Shown here one piece after another: positions 32,583-42,217 of a stretch of DNA of 64,000 nucleotides. The notes under the pieces are model-generated. The model saw nothing but the letters and a program-made list of their open reading frames with translations. It had not been told where the DNA came from and did not search any database. A program made the position numbers and the translations under genes. The DNA comes from CAWGHZ01 sp963775315 (lineage in GTDB: Bacteria; Pseudomonadota; Alphaproteobacteria; MPNO01; DASWLB01), in assembly GCA_963775315.1 (NCBI GenBank), contig CAVZIN010000003.1:1-64000 (forward strand), given 5' to 3'. How positions within the stretch are numbered: position 1 is the first letter of the stretch; every line of letters starts with the position of its first letter.

Positions 32583-34370
32583 CTACGGCAGCAACTCGCG
32601 GGCGAGCTGGCGCATCGACTTGGTGATCACCTTGAACTCGTCGGGGTCGCCCTTGAGCAGGGTCGAGGCGAACGCCTTCGCGTGCTTCAATGTGATGTGC
32701 GGCGGCAGCGGCGGGATGTTCGGGTCCGTCTTCGCCTCCAACAGCACCGGCCGATCGGACGACAGCGCCTCGTCCCAGGCCGCGCCGAGATTCTCCGGAT
32801 CGTCGACCATGATGCCCTTGAAGCCGAGCAGCTCCGCGTACTTCGCGTAGGGGAAGTCGGGAATCTGCTGCGAGGCCTCGAACTTCGGGTCGCCCGACTG
32901 GGCCCGCATCTCCCACGTCACCTGGTTCAAATCGTGGTTGTTGAGCACGCAGATCACCATGCGCGGATCCTTGCCGGCCCAGCGTTCGGCGTACTTCTTG
33001 ATGGTGATGAGGCCGTTCAGCCCGTTCATCTGCATCGCGCCATCGCCGACCAAGGCGATCACCGGCCGGTCGGGATAGCAGAGCTTCGCGGCGATGGCAT
33101 AGGACACGCCCGGACCCATCGTGGCGAGGCCGCCGGAAAGCGACGCCATCATCCCGCGCTTCAGCTTCAGGTCGCGGGCATACCAGTTGGCGGCGGAGCC
33201 GGAATCGCTCGCGAGAATGACACCGTCCGGCAGGCGCGGAGACAGCTCCCAGAACACGCGCTGCGGGTTGATCGGGCTCGCCGGCTGCATCGCCTGCTTC
33301 TCGAGTGTCTGCCACCAGTCCGCGACGTTCTTCTCGACCTTCTCGCGCCATGACCGGTCGGACTTGCGCTCGATCATCGGGATCAGCTTTTGCAGCGTCG
33401 CCACCGCTTCGCCGGTCAGCGCCACCTCCATCGGGTAGCGCAGGCTCAACATGCGCGGGTTGATGTCGATCTGCACGCCGCGCGCCTGCCCCTCCTCGGG
33501 CAGCCACTCGGAATAGGGGAAGCCCGAGCCGATCATCAGGAACGTGTCGCAGCCGGTCATCAGCTCGTAGCTCGGCTTGGTGCCCAGCAGCCCGATCGAG
33601 CCCGTGACGAACGGCAAATCGTCCGGCACCGCGGCGCGGCCGAGCAGCGCCTTGGCGATGCCCGCGCCCAGCTTGTCCGCGATCTCGATCACCTCGTCGG
33701 TGGCGCCGAGCGTGCCGGCGCCGACCAACATGGCAACCTTCTTGCCGGCGTTCAGCGCCTCGGCGGCGGCACGCAGGTCCTCGTCCATCGGCACCACGTG
33801 GGGCGGGGTGTAGGCGGTACCGGTATGGACCGTGCCGTGGCTGTGCGGCGGCGTAGGCACCGCGTCCATCTCCTGCACGTCCTTCGGCACCACAATGCAG
33901 GTGACGGTGCGCTCCGCCTTGGCGATGCGAACGGCGCGGTCGATCAGGTGGCGGATCTGGACCGGCGACGACGCCATGTGCACGTATTCGCCGGCCACGT
34001 CCTTGAACAGCGAGACGAGGTCGACCTCCTGCTGGTAATGGCCGCCGAGCGCGGAGCGCGCCTGGTGGCCGACGATCGCGAGGACCGGCATGTGATCGAG
34101 GCGGGCATCGTAAAGCCCGTTCAGCAGGTGGATGGCGCCCGGTCCGGAGGTGGCGAGGCAGACGCCCACCTCGCCGGTGAACTTGGCGTGGGCGCAGGCC
34201 ATGAAGGCCGCCAGCTCCTCGTGGCGTACCTGCACGAAGTCCAGCTTGTCCTGCGCGCGGGCGAGGGCGCCGATCAGCCCGTTGATGCCGTCGCCAGGAT
34301 AGCCATAGATCCGGCGGATGCCCCACTCGTGCATTCTCTGCCAGAAGAAATCGCTGACGCTCTCGGCCAT
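32583..34370 (-). CDS. poxB: TPP-dependent pyruvate oxidase/dehydrogenase-like enzyme
   Basis: A 595-aa enzyme of the acetolactate synthase / pyruvate oxidase family. The N-terminal domain has YGYPGDGINGLIGAL and the catalytic glutamate segment VRHEELAAFMACAHAKF. The TPP-binding motif is VGDGAMQMNGLNGL with VLNNHDLNQVTWEMR. The middle domain has the GSGFPYSEWLPEE pattern of PoxB-type enzymes. It would decarboxylate pyruvate or a related 2-oxo acid. The gene symbol is a best guess within the family. It stands alone, convergent with the GMC oxidoreductase operon. Confidence 0.82.
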   Translation of the reverse strand: MAESVSDFFWQRMHEWGIRRIYGYPGDGINGLIGALARAQDKLDFVQVRHEELAAFMACAHAKFTGEVGVCLATSGPGAIHLLNGLYDARLDHMPVLAIVGHQARSALGGHYQQEVDLVSLFKDVAGEYVHMASSPVQIRHLIDRAVRIAKAERTVTCIVVPKDVQEMDAVPTPPHSHGTVHTGTAYTPPHVVPMDEDLRAAAEALNAGKKVAMLVGAGTLGATDEVIEIADKLGAGIAKALLGRAAVPDDLPFVTGSIGLLGTKPSYELMTGCDTFLMIGSGFPYSEWLPEEGQARGVQIDINPRMLSLRYPMEVALTGEAVATLQKLIPMIERKSDRSWREKVEKNVADWWQTLEKQAMQPASPINPQRVFWELSPRLPDGVILASDSGSAANWYARDLKLKRGMMASLSGGLATMGPGVSYAIAAKLCYPDRPVIALVGDGAMQMNGLNGLITIKKYAERWAGKDPRMVICVLNNHDLNQVTWEMRAQSGDPKFEASQQIPDFPYAKYAELLGFKGIMVDDPENLGAAWDEALSSDRPVLLEAKTDPNIPPLPPHITLKHAKAFASTLLKGDPDEFKVITKSMRQLARELLP

Positions 34371-34463
34371 GTCACACTCCCAACTTGCGCTGCGCCACGC
34401 GCCCCCACATCCCGTGAACGCGAGGGAAACCCGGACGTTCCGAGGCTTTTCGGGGCGGAGGAG

Positions 34464-37400
34464 TCAGTATTCGAATTGGTAGGTGAGGCCGACGCTGGAG
34501 CCGGGATCGTTCGAGGGGGTCGCACCCGTGAGCGGCCCGCTGGAGGTCGCGCTGAGCTGGGTGTCGAGCTTCAGGTGCTTGGTGAGGTCGATGCGCACCT
34601 CGGCCTGGCTCGACCCGCCGATGCCCTCCTTGGTGCCGACATAGATGCCGTTGGCGACGTACTTGCCGGCCTCGACCGTCGTTCCGCCGCTGCCGCCCGC
34701 GCCGCCCACCGACAGCACGTCGAGGCCCAGCGCCTTGCGCACGTCGGCCAGCGGGTTGAACCCGCCGCCGGCGCCGCCGATCGAGGCGAGCGCGCTGCCG
34801 ATCTGGGCGATCTCGATCGGCGTCAGCTCGTTCAGGCTCTTGGCGAACAGCAGGTGCGCCAGAACCTCGTCCTGCGGCAGCTCGGGCGAGCTCGACAGCT
34901 TGATCTGCGGGTCGTTGGCGTAACCTGTGATCTCCAGCCGGGCGGTGATGCTGCCCTCGGTGTTCTCCGCGACGAAATCGAGGGTCGGGTTCAGGTTGCC
35001 GGTGAGGCTCTGCCCGTCGAAGCTTACCGTGCCGGACACGAACTGCAGCGTCTTGCCCGCAATCGAATAGTTGCCGCGGCGCAGGCGGAACCCGCCCGAC
35101 ACCTGCGGGTTCGCGGTGGTCCCGCCGATATGCAGGTTGCCGCCCATCTCGGCGTCCAGCCCGTGGCCGCGGACGAAGATCCGCTCCGGCGCGTCGACCT
35201 GGATGTCGAGCCCGAGCAGGAAGGCGGGCCCGGCGGGCGTCGGCGTGCGACCGGGCTTCTGCACGTCGAGCACGGCGACGCTTTGCGGCAGGTGGTCGGG
35301 AAGCTGGATGTCGGCCCGCGTGATGTGCACGTTGCCCGCGACCTTGAGGTCCTGCGCTTGGCCGCGCAGGTGGATATCGGCGTTCATGATGGCGGTCACC
35401 AGGTCGCGCGCCGGCAGCTTGGCGTTCCGCGCGGTGAAGGTGATGTCGACCGGGATGCCGGGCGCGAGCAGCGCGACCGTGCCGGAGAGCGCGACCGTGC
35501 CGTCGCCCGCCTTTCCGGTGAAGCGCGCGATGCGGGCAACGCCGTTCGCAAAATCGATCTCCGCTGCGATATTCGAGATCAGGATGCCCTGAGTGTAGTC
35601 CTGCAGCTCGCCGTCGGCGAGGCGCGCGTCGCCGGCGATTTCCGGGTGGGCGAGCGCGCCGCGCGCCGTGATGTCGAGCGTGATCGTGCCGCGCGCCCGC
35701 CGTCCCGAAGCCAGCAGGAACGGATCGAGCAGCGCCAGGTCGGTGCGCCCGGCGGCCTTGATGTCGAGGGTGGGGCTGCCGTCGAGCGGCGCGCGCCCGG
35801 CGACGCGGAGCGTCGCGGTGTTGCCGGCCGAGAAACTGGCCTCGATCCCGGCCCAGCTTCCGTGCAGCTCTACGGTCGCGTCGAACCCGGCGGAGGAGGC
35901 GGTGCGGGTTTCGGCCCAGCCGCGGAATCCTTTGCCGGTGATCCTGACCGTGCCGGTCGGGGCGGCGAGCGTGCCGCCGAGCCGGGCGGTCATCGCCATC
36001 TGTCCTTCGGAGGCGGCGCCGCCGGGCGCCACGACCGAGAGCAGCTTCGGCGTCACGTTGCGGATCGCTGCCTGGAAGTCGAGCTTGGGGGCGATGCGTC
36101 CCGACGCCGTCAGCACCGCCTGGTCTGCGGTGAGGCGCAGCCCGTCGACCGCAAGCCCGTTGGCGAAGGTGACGGTCGCCGGCCGCGCCAGCTGCACGGT
36201 CTTGCCGTGCATCTCGGCGCGGAAGGCGGTGAGGCGGACGATCTTCTTCTCCGTGTCGGCGGTGGCGGCGGCGTCGATCTTCGCCATGCCCTCGCCCGGC
36301 GGGTTCAGCGTCGAGGCGAGGCGCAGCGCCAGATGTGCCGCGGTGCCGCGCACGGTGAGCCGGGCACGGCCGGTGACGGCCTTCGCCTTGATGCCGTCGA
36401 GCTCCAGGGCAAGGTCGAGGTCGCGCGTGCTTCGCAGCCCGTCGATCGTCCCGTCGAGGGTGAGGCTCGCCACCTCGGTTCCGTCGAGCTCCAGCCGCTC
36501 GCCGCTGGCACGGATCTGCGCCTTCGGCCCGGCGCGCCCGGCGACGGTGGCAAGCTGAGCGGTCAGGCTGCCGGTGATCGGCTCGCCAAGGAGTGGCTGG
36601 AGGTCCGCGAGCCTGGCGAAGCGGAGTTGCACCTGACCTGCGGGCACGCTCGCCCCCGCCGGCAGGGTCAGGGTGCCGCGCGCCGTCGCGCTCTTCCAGT
36701 CGGCCCGCTCGATGGCGAGGCGCAGCGTCCCGTCCGGCGCGCGCGACACGTTCGTCGCGAGGCGGAGCGGCGCACCGGCGAGCTGGCCGCTGGCGGTCAC
36801 GCTGCCCGCGGGCGCATTCGGCAGGCCATGCAGCTTCGCCGTCACCGCGACCTTCTGCCTCGGCAACGTGCCGAACGCGGCATCGATCGTCGCGTCGGCC
36901 GCGAGCGTCAGGTCCTCGGGCTGGCCCTCGACCGTGCCATGCGCGGTGACCTCGCCCTTCGCTGTGGGGGCGACGGCGGAAAGCTGCGTCAGCGCCGCCT
37001 GCCAGGCGAGGCGGATCGCGCCCGCGGCCGTGCGGGCGCCGTTCGCCGATGCGCGGATCGTCTTGCCGTCGATGGCGAGACGGTCGAGCTGGATGGCACC
37101 ATCGGCGCGGCTCGCCGCGACCGCGATGTGGGCATCGCTGCCGATGGTATCGACGGCGACCGGCATGCCGCCGGTGATGCCGAGCGTCCCGCTCGCCGCG
37201 ATCTTCGTCGTACCGTTGTTGGTCGAGAATTTTCCGTCGAGCGCGAGATGTCCCTGGAGGTCGAGCTTGGCGGCGGCGGCGGCGAACGGGGCGAGCGCCG
37301 GCAGCTTCAACGCCAGCGTGCCGTTCACGCCGCCCTGCGTCGTCGCGTCGGCTTGCGCTTCGAGCAGCGGGTGCGACAGGGTGAGCGTCACCGGGCGCGA

Positions 37401-38474
37401 CGGCGTGTCCAGCGTCGCCTGGGCGTGCAGCTTCAAGGGTGCGCCGGCCAGAAGGTCGGGCTTCGGTCCCGGCACGACCAGGCCCACCAGCTCGGCGTCG
37501 GCGCTCACCTCGCCGCGCGAGCCGCTGATCTGCGCGGTCAGCCGGTCGGCGTGCGCCCCCCTGGCCTTCAGCGCAACGATCTCCGCCGTCCCTGTCGCAT
37601 TCGGCTCGGTGAACGTGCCGGTGACGTGCGTGTCGATCGAGGCGGACTGCCAGGCGATGTCGGGCGCGGGCGCCATGGCGGGCGCGCGACCCGTCACGGT
37701 GAGGTCGAGCTTGTGCTCGGCAATGTCGATGGTGCCCTGGCTGGCGAGGCTGAGATCGCCGGCGTGAAGTGCGAGCTCGGTCTTTTCCGCCGTGCGCGGA
37801 CCGTCCATCGACGCGTGCAGCGCGATCGGGCCGAGGTCGGGCAGGTTTGCCGCGGTCGCGATCAGCCCGTGCGCCGGCTCGTCGACCGCGAGGCGCGCGG
37901 TGATCGCCTTTGCGTCGATCCGCCCGCTGAGTGCGTAGCTCCCGCCGGGGCCGCCGATCCGGTGCAAGGTGACGTCGACGCTGCCGTCCTGCAACGATTT
38001 GAGGTGGACCGACCCGGCGAGGGTGAGAGTCGCCTTCTCTCGTGCCACCGCCTCCGACAGCACGATCTGGTCGATCTTGAGCGCGTCGACATCGACGCCG
38101 ACGGGCAGGCCGAACCCGCCGCCGCCGCCCTCGTTCTTGCTCTGCGGCAGGCGCAGCAGGGAGAGCCGGTCGGCGTGCAGCCGGTCGATGTGCGCGGTCC
38201 CGTGGAACAGCGCGCCGGGCGACCAGTCGATGGTGACGCCGGTCAGCCGGGCGTAGACGCCCTCGGTATCGCGCAGCGTCAGTTCGTCGGCGGTCACGTG
38301 GTAGGGAAAGCTCCCGCCCAGCCCCTTCACCTGAGCGTTATCGCCGAGGACCGAGTTGGTGAGGCTGGTCGCCAGGTTCGACAGCAGCCCGGCGCGGGCG
38401 GCCACGCCGAGGGTGAAAATGCCGACGATCAGCACGACCAGGGCCGCGATGGCGATCTTCCACCCGCGGCGCAT
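34464..38474 (-). CDS. tamB: translocation and assembly module protein TamB
   Basis: A 1336-aa protein with one N-terminal membrane helix (IAIAALVVLIVGIFTLGVA) and a very long repetitive beta-rich body that bridges the periplasm. The conserved DUF490 C-terminus contains LAHLLFAKSLNELTPIEIAQ, ADVRKALGLDVLSV and the ending GLTYQFEY. TamB works with TamA in outer-membrane protein insertion and lipid transport. Its start overlaps the tamA stop (ATGA). Confidence 0.93.
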   Translation of the reverse strand: MRRGWKIAIAALVVLIVGIFTLGVAARAGLLSNLATSLTNSVLGDNAQVKGLGGSFPYHVTADELTLRDTEGVYARLTGVTIDWSPGALFHGTAHIDRLHADRLSLLRLPQSKNEGGGGGFGLPVGVDVDALKIDQIVLSEAVAREKATLTLAGSVHLKSLQDGSVDVTLHRIGGPGGSYALSGRIDAKAITARLAVDEPAHGLIATAANLPDLGPIALHASMDGPRTAEKTELALHAGDLSLASQGTIDIAEHKLDLTVTGRAPAMAPAPDIAWQSASIDTHVTGTFTEPNATGTAEIVALKARGAHADRLTAQISGSRGEVSADAELVGLVVPGPKPDLLAGAPLKLHAQATLDTPSRPVTLTLSHPLLEAQADATTQGGVNGTLALKLPALAPFAAAAAKLDLQGHLALDGKFSTNNGTTKIAASGTLGITGGMPVAVDTIGSDAHIAVAASRADGAIQLDRLAIDGKTIRASANGARTAAGAIRLAWQAALTQLSAVAPTAKGEVTAHGTVEGQPEDLTLAADATIDAAFGTLPRQKVAVTAKLHGLPNAPAGSVTASGQLAGAPLRLATNVSRAPDGTLRLAIERADWKSATARGTLTLPAGASVPAGQVQLRFARLADLQPLLGEPITGSLTAQLATVAGRAGPKAQIRASGERLELDGTEVASLTLDGTIDGLRSTRDLDLALELDGIKAKAVTGRARLTVRGTAAHLALRLASTLNPPGEGMAKIDAAATADTEKKIVRLTAFRAEMHGKTVQLARPATVTFANGLAVDGLRLTADQAVLTASGRIAPKLDFQAAIRNVTPKLLSVVAPGGAASEGQMAMTARLGGTLAAPTGTVRITGKGFRGWAETRTASSAGFDATVELHGSWAGIEASFSAGNTATLRVAGRAPLDGSPTLDIKAAGRTDLALLDPFLLASGRRARGTITLDITARGALAHPEIAGDARLADGELQDYTQGILISNIAAEIDFANGVARIARFTGKAGDGTVALSGTVALLAPGIPVDITFTARNAKLPARDLVTAIMNADIHLRGQAQDLKVAGNVHITRADIQLPDHLPQSVAVLDVQKPGRTPTPAGPAFLLGLDIQVDAPERIFVRGHGLDAEMGGNLHIGGTTANPQVSGGFRLRRGNYSIAGKTLQFVSGTVSFDGQSLTGNLNPTLDFVAENTEGSITARLEITGYANDPQIKLSSSPELPQDEVLAHLLFAKSLNELTPIEIAQIGSALASIGGAGGGFNPLADVRKALGLDVLSVGGAGGSGGTTVEAGKYVANGIYVGTKEGIGGSSQAEVRIDLTKHLKLDTQLSATSSGPLTGATPSNDPGSSVGLTYQFEY

Positions 38475-40375
38475 CAGAACGCCTGGCCGAGGCCGATATA
38501 GATCTCGAAGCTGTCGCCGCCCGGTGGCTTGTCGAGGGGCACCGCCACGTCGAGCCGGACCGGCCCGATCGGCGTGTAGTAACGCACGCCGACGCCGACA
38601 CCGACGCGCGGCGTGCCGTCAAACGGAACGTTCGAGGCCGACACTTGGCCGGCGTCGACGAAGGCGACGGCCCCGAAATCGCCGAAGACGCGCTGGCGCA
38701 GCTCGATGGTGACCGCGTCGATCGATGTGCCGCCGACGGGCTTGTCGTCGGGAAAGCGCGGGCCGATCGACTGGTAGGCGTAGCCGCGCACGGTGGCGCT
38801 GCCGCCGCCATAGAACCGGCGGTCGGGCGGCACGTCGAGCTGGGTCGCGCCGACGATGCTGCCGAGCAGCGCGCGCATCGCGATGACGCTCTGGCCCTTC
38901 TTGGCCGACCACAGCTTGCCGATGTCGATATAGCGCGACGCGGATGCCTGCAGGATCGCGAACACGCCGGTCCCGGCGCCGAGGGGAACGGTCGGCACGC
39001 CGCTCAGCGCGGCGCGCCAACCCTGCGTGGGTTCGCCGAGCGGCCCGGAGATGCCTGTCGTGTCGAGGCTCAGCGTGCCGGGGAAACCGACCAGCCGGTA
39101 GGTCCGCGTGGTGCCTTCCTGGACGATGCGCTCATGCTCGCCGGCGATGCCGACGCTCGCCTTCCAGATGTCGCTGAGGGTGCGGTTGATGGCGAGCGCG
39201 GTGGTGTAGGCGCGTTGGCTGTAGGCGTCGAGATCCTGCTGTACCGCTTCGAGGTCGAATTGCAGCGACTGGTCGCGGCGCAGGAAGTCCGGCTCGGTCA
39301 GCTTGGAGGTGAGGTCGTAGCCGATGGCGTTCGTCGCGGTGCCGCCGAGCCCGGTCATCGCGCCCGACAGCGCCCAGCGCTCGGCGTTGCCGAACACGTT
39401 GCGGTGCGTCCAGGTGAGCTTCAGGCTGCCGCCGAGGTCGGTGGAGTAGGCGCCGGTAACGCCGACGGCGTGCTCGGGCCGCTCCTGCACCTTGAAGGTG
39501 ATCGGCAGGCGCCCGTCCGGCCCCGGCTTGTCGGCCGCCGTCACCGTCACCGCGCGCACGACGTCGAGCTTCGCGAGGTCGCGCCGGGCGGCGTCGATCT
39601 TGCTGGGCTGGTAGAGCTCACCCGCGTGTACCGTCAGCCGCTTGCGGATGAAACTCTCATTCAGGGTTTCGAGCCCGGTGATCGCGATCGGGCCGATGTC
39701 GAGCTTCGGGCCCGTCGTCACGTTATAGGTAATGTCGAGCGCGTCGGCCTTGGCCCGCTCGATGGCGACCGGTGGCGGGACCTTGGCGAGCGCGTAGCCA
39801 TCCTCTTGAAGCGCTGTCAGGAGGCGGTTGCCCGCGTCGAGAACATCGGAGGCGATGGCCGGATCGCCGGGCGCGATCTTCAGCTTGGCGCGGGCGTCGG
39901 GCGGGACCGTGCCGTCGATCTCAACCTTGCCGAGCTTGAATTGCGGCCCCTTGGAGACGCCGACCTTCACCTTGGCGGTGCCTTTGGACCGGGCAAGGTG
40001 GCCGGGCAGGGCCGGGTCGGTCAGCTCCTCCCCGTCGATGGTGATATCGATCCGCCCCTTGTAGTATCCGAAGCTCTGCAGCACCGTGACCAGCCGGCCG
40101 ACGTCCTCGCGCGCGCGGCCGATCAGGGGGAACGGGCCGACCGGCGCGGTCTTGCGCAACTGCTCGAGCCGCGATGCGTCGGCGAGCGCGCCGTCGAGCT
40201 TGGCGTTGCCGGTGTCGGCGATCTTCACCTCGTAGGGCTGGGGGTCGGCGGCGTGGGCCGCGGGCGCCGCGGCCGCGCAGAGGCCGAGCGCGAGGACGAC
40301 CGCCCCGGCACGCACGCCGCGTCGTACCCCGGCGGCCCGAGCGGCGCTCGTCCGATGGCGATATGTCCAACCCAT
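38474..40375 (-). CDS. tamA: outer membrane assembly protein TamA (Omp85 family)
   Basis: A 633-aa outer-membrane protein. After a signal peptide (VVLALGLCAAAAPAAHA) come POTRA domains: one near residues 95-170 and one ending in the YQPSKIDAARRDLAKLDVVRAVTV segment near 280. The 16-strand barrel follows, with FYGGGSATVRGYAYQSIGP (the conserved lid-loop RGY region) and an aromatic C-terminus (EIYIGLGQAF). ATG 40375 is preferred to an upstream TTG because it lies directly before the signal peptide. It is co-transcribed with tamB. Confidence 0.93.
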   Translation of the reverse strand: MGWTYRHRTSAARAAGVRRGVRAGAVVLALGLCAAAAPAAHAADPQPYEVKIADTGNAKLDGALADASRLEQLRKTAPVGPFPLIGRAREDVGRLVTVLQSFGYYKGRIDITIDGEELTDPALPGHLARSKGTAKVKVGVSKGPQFKLGKVEIDGTVPPDARAKLKIAPGDPAIASDVLDAGNRLLTALQEDGYALAKVPPPVAIERAKADALDITYNVTTGPKLDIGPIAITGLETLNESFIRKRLTVHAGELYQPSKIDAARRDLAKLDVVRAVTVTAADKPGPDGRLPITFKVQERPEHAVGVTGAYSTDLGGSLKLTWTHRNVFGNAERWALSGAMTGLGGTATNAIGYDLTSKLTEPDFLRRDQSLQFDLEAVQQDLDAYSQRAYTTALAINRTLSDIWKASVGIAGEHERIVQEGTTRTYRLVGFPGTLSLDTTGISGPLGEPTQGWRAALSGVPTVPLGAGTGVFAILQASASRYIDIGKLWSAKKGQSVIAMRALLGSIVGATQLDVPPDRRFYGGGSATVRGYAYQSIGPRFPDDKPVGGTSIDAVTIELRQRVFGDFGAVAFVDAGQVSASNVPFDGTPRVGVGVGVRYYTPIGPVRLDVAVPLDKPPGGDSFEIYIGLGQAF

Positions 40376-40552
40376 GTCCAGTTCCTGGAAAACGCCGGGC
40401 AAGCGTTAACATTCACCGGCCACGCCGATCGCGCAACCCGTCTCGGCCCCTGCGCGGCAACGGGCGACGTCCCCAAAGCACCGCCCGAAAGCACCGCCCG
40501 GAAACACGTTGCCTCGCCCGCCGTTGCCGCTTAGTCTCCGGCCCCTGGCGGA

Positions 40553-40645
<93 letters not shown>

Positions 40646-40648
<3 letters not shown>

Positions 40649-40679
40649 GGTCATCCGAAGGGGTGGCCCCTCGTCTTTT
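40646..40679 (+). terminator. Terminator after tRNA-Pro supplied by the element
   Basis: AGGGGTCA (40646-40653) pairs with TGGCCCCT (40664-40671), with one G-T pair, followed by CGTCTTTT. It begins within the last bases of the left repeat and otherwise lies in element DNA. Confidence 0.6.
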
Positions 40680-40935
40680 CCGGGAGCGGATAACAGGCCG
40701 GCTAACTTGTGCGGCCGGGGCGTGAGATTTGCGGCGCGCCCCGGAACGTCCCACGGCCGGAGCCGTTCTGAATAGGAGAGGGTCGGGAGCGCGGGAGCGC
40801 AAGTTTATTTTGCGCCCTCGATTGACGACATAGGTAACTCGCCCTTACCTTTCGTGCACGGGCCGCGCGAGAACGGTTTACCCGCCCTTAGGGTGCGCAC
40901 GGGTACACCAGCGACTCGGTGATGGGAGAATTGAC
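40680..40935. other. Element left end with inverted repeats, no gene
   Basis: No supported coding region. Two inverted repeats are visible: GCGCAA-N7-TTGCGC (40797-40815) and GGTAA-N7-TTACC (about 40834-40850). They lie 85-140 bp before the small antitoxin-like gene and could be its operator sites. Confidence 0.4.
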
Positions 40936-41126
40936 ATGGGCATCCGCTCAAGCGCCTTCGGAGGCACAACGCTCTCCGGGCGGGATGCAACGAAGTTTCA
41001 GCGCATGATCGCCCGGCCGGCAAAGAACGCCGAGGCGGCGGCGAGTGTGCGCGACGGCGACGGCTGTTGAAGGAGTTCCGGAGCTCTGGGGCCGTCCGCG
41101 TGTCGGCCAAGAAGAAGCCTGCCTAA
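40936..41126 (+). pseudogene. small protein, probable antitoxin of a GNAT toxin, frameshifted
   Basis: A short frame begins MGIRSSAFGGTTLSGRDATK and would continue, after restoring one base near 41060-41066, with RRLLKEFRSSGAVRVSAKKK and a stop at 41126. Each half looks protein-like; each original frame alone ends or becomes low-quality. It would be a protein of about 63 aa. If the IS630-type element next door were removed, the GNAT gene would follow a few bases after this stop, as in toxin-antitoxin operons. The antitoxin role is inferred from that position. A GGGAGA ribosome site lies before ATG 40936. Confidence 0.4.
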
Positions 41127-41163
41127 GCGTTGCGACGGCCGCGGGGGGCGGCCGGCCGGGAAC

Positions 41164-42217
41164 TAGAGCCTTTTTTGAACTGATCGAATCGGTGGGGGAT
41201 TCCCGTCGGGGCGTTGATGTGATTCGTAGGGTGCGGAATAGTTCAGGAGGGGATCATGGTCCGCGCCTACTCCATCGATCTGCGTGAGCGTGTGCTGTCG
41301 GCCGTCGAGAGCGGCACGCCGATCCGGTTGGTGGCCGAGCGGTTCGGGGTGAGCCCGAGCTTCGTTTCGAAGCTGCACACGCGCTACCGGACGACGCGCT
41401 CGTTGGCGCCCGACCGGCAGGGCGGCGACCGCCGCTCGGGCCGGATCGAGGCGCATGCCGACTGGCTGCTCGCCCAGGTCAAGGAGACCCCGGACATGAC
41501 GCTTGCGGAGCTGTGTGAGGGTCTCGGCCGGCGCGGGCTCAGGACCGTGCCGTCGGCGGTGTGGCGTTTCTTTCACCGCCGCGGGCTGACGTACAAAAAA
41601 AGACTGCCCATGCGAGCGAACAGGAGCGCGCCGATGTGAAGGCGGCGCGCGATCTGTGGCGCTGCGTGCAGCCGTGGCTCGATCCGAGCCGCCTGGTGTT
41701 CATCGACGAGACCGGGACGCAGACCAAGATGGCGCGCCTGCGCGGACGCGCGCCGCGCGGCCAGCGGCTGGTCGCCTCTATCCCGCACGGCCACTGGAAG
41801 ACCATCACCCTGATCTGCGCACTGCGCGCGGACCGCATCGAAGCGCCCATGGTGATCGACCGGGCGATGAACGGCGACATCTTCCGGGTCTGGGCCGACG
41901 AGGTGCTACGACCGACGCTGAAGGCCGGCGACATCGTCGTCTGGGACAACCTGCCCGCCCACAAGGTGGCCGGCGCCGAAGCCGCGATCGAGGCCGCCGG
42001 CGCCACGCTCCTGCGCCTCCCGCCCTACTCCTCCGACTTCAACCCGATCGAGCAGCTCTTCTCCAAGCTCAAGGCGCACCTCCGCAAGGCCGCAGCACGC
42101 ACCGTCGAACAGCTGTGGCGCGAGATCGGTCGCATCCTCTCCAGCGTCCCACCAATCGAGTGCGCCAACTACTTCGCCAACTCCGGATACGGTTCCGTAT
42201 GAAGGGATTCCGCTCTA
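41164..42217 (+). mobile_element. IS630-family insertion sequence
   Basis: About 1.05 kb including flanking TA dinucleotides (41164-41165 and 42216-42217), the target duplication typical of IS630/Tc1 elements. Ends begin TAGAGC and finish GCTCTA, a short terminal inverted repeat; longer terminal similarity is weak. The interior encodes one transposase in two overlapping frames. It appears to have inserted between a small antitoxin-like gene and the GNAT gene. Confidence 0.75.
41256..42202 (+). CDS. IS630-family transposase, two frames joined by -1 frameshift
   Basis: Frame A (41256-41639) encodes a winged/HTH DNA-binding part: YSIDLRERVLSAVESGTPIR, then RFGVSPSFVSKLHTRY. Frame B runs to 42202 and holds the DDE catalytic domain: LVFIDETGTQTKMARLRG (first Asp), VVWDNLPAHK (second Asp) and YSSDFNPIEQLFSKLKAHLR (Glu). 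The overlap contains A7G at 41595-41602. A -1 slip there gives a continuous protein of about 315 aa, the normal length of IS630 transposases. Such programmed frameshifting is established for this family, so I treat the element as potentially functional. Confidence 0.85.

Noticed and set aside
33390..38501. Very long open frame opposite poxB and tamB
   Set aside because: Low-complexity Arg/Gly/Ala composition with no domain; a shadow of genes with a strong third-position GC bias.
40805..41110. Minus-strand 101-aa frame opposite the antitoxin-like gene
   Set aside because: Basic low-complexity composition with no start signal; the plus-strand reading is better.
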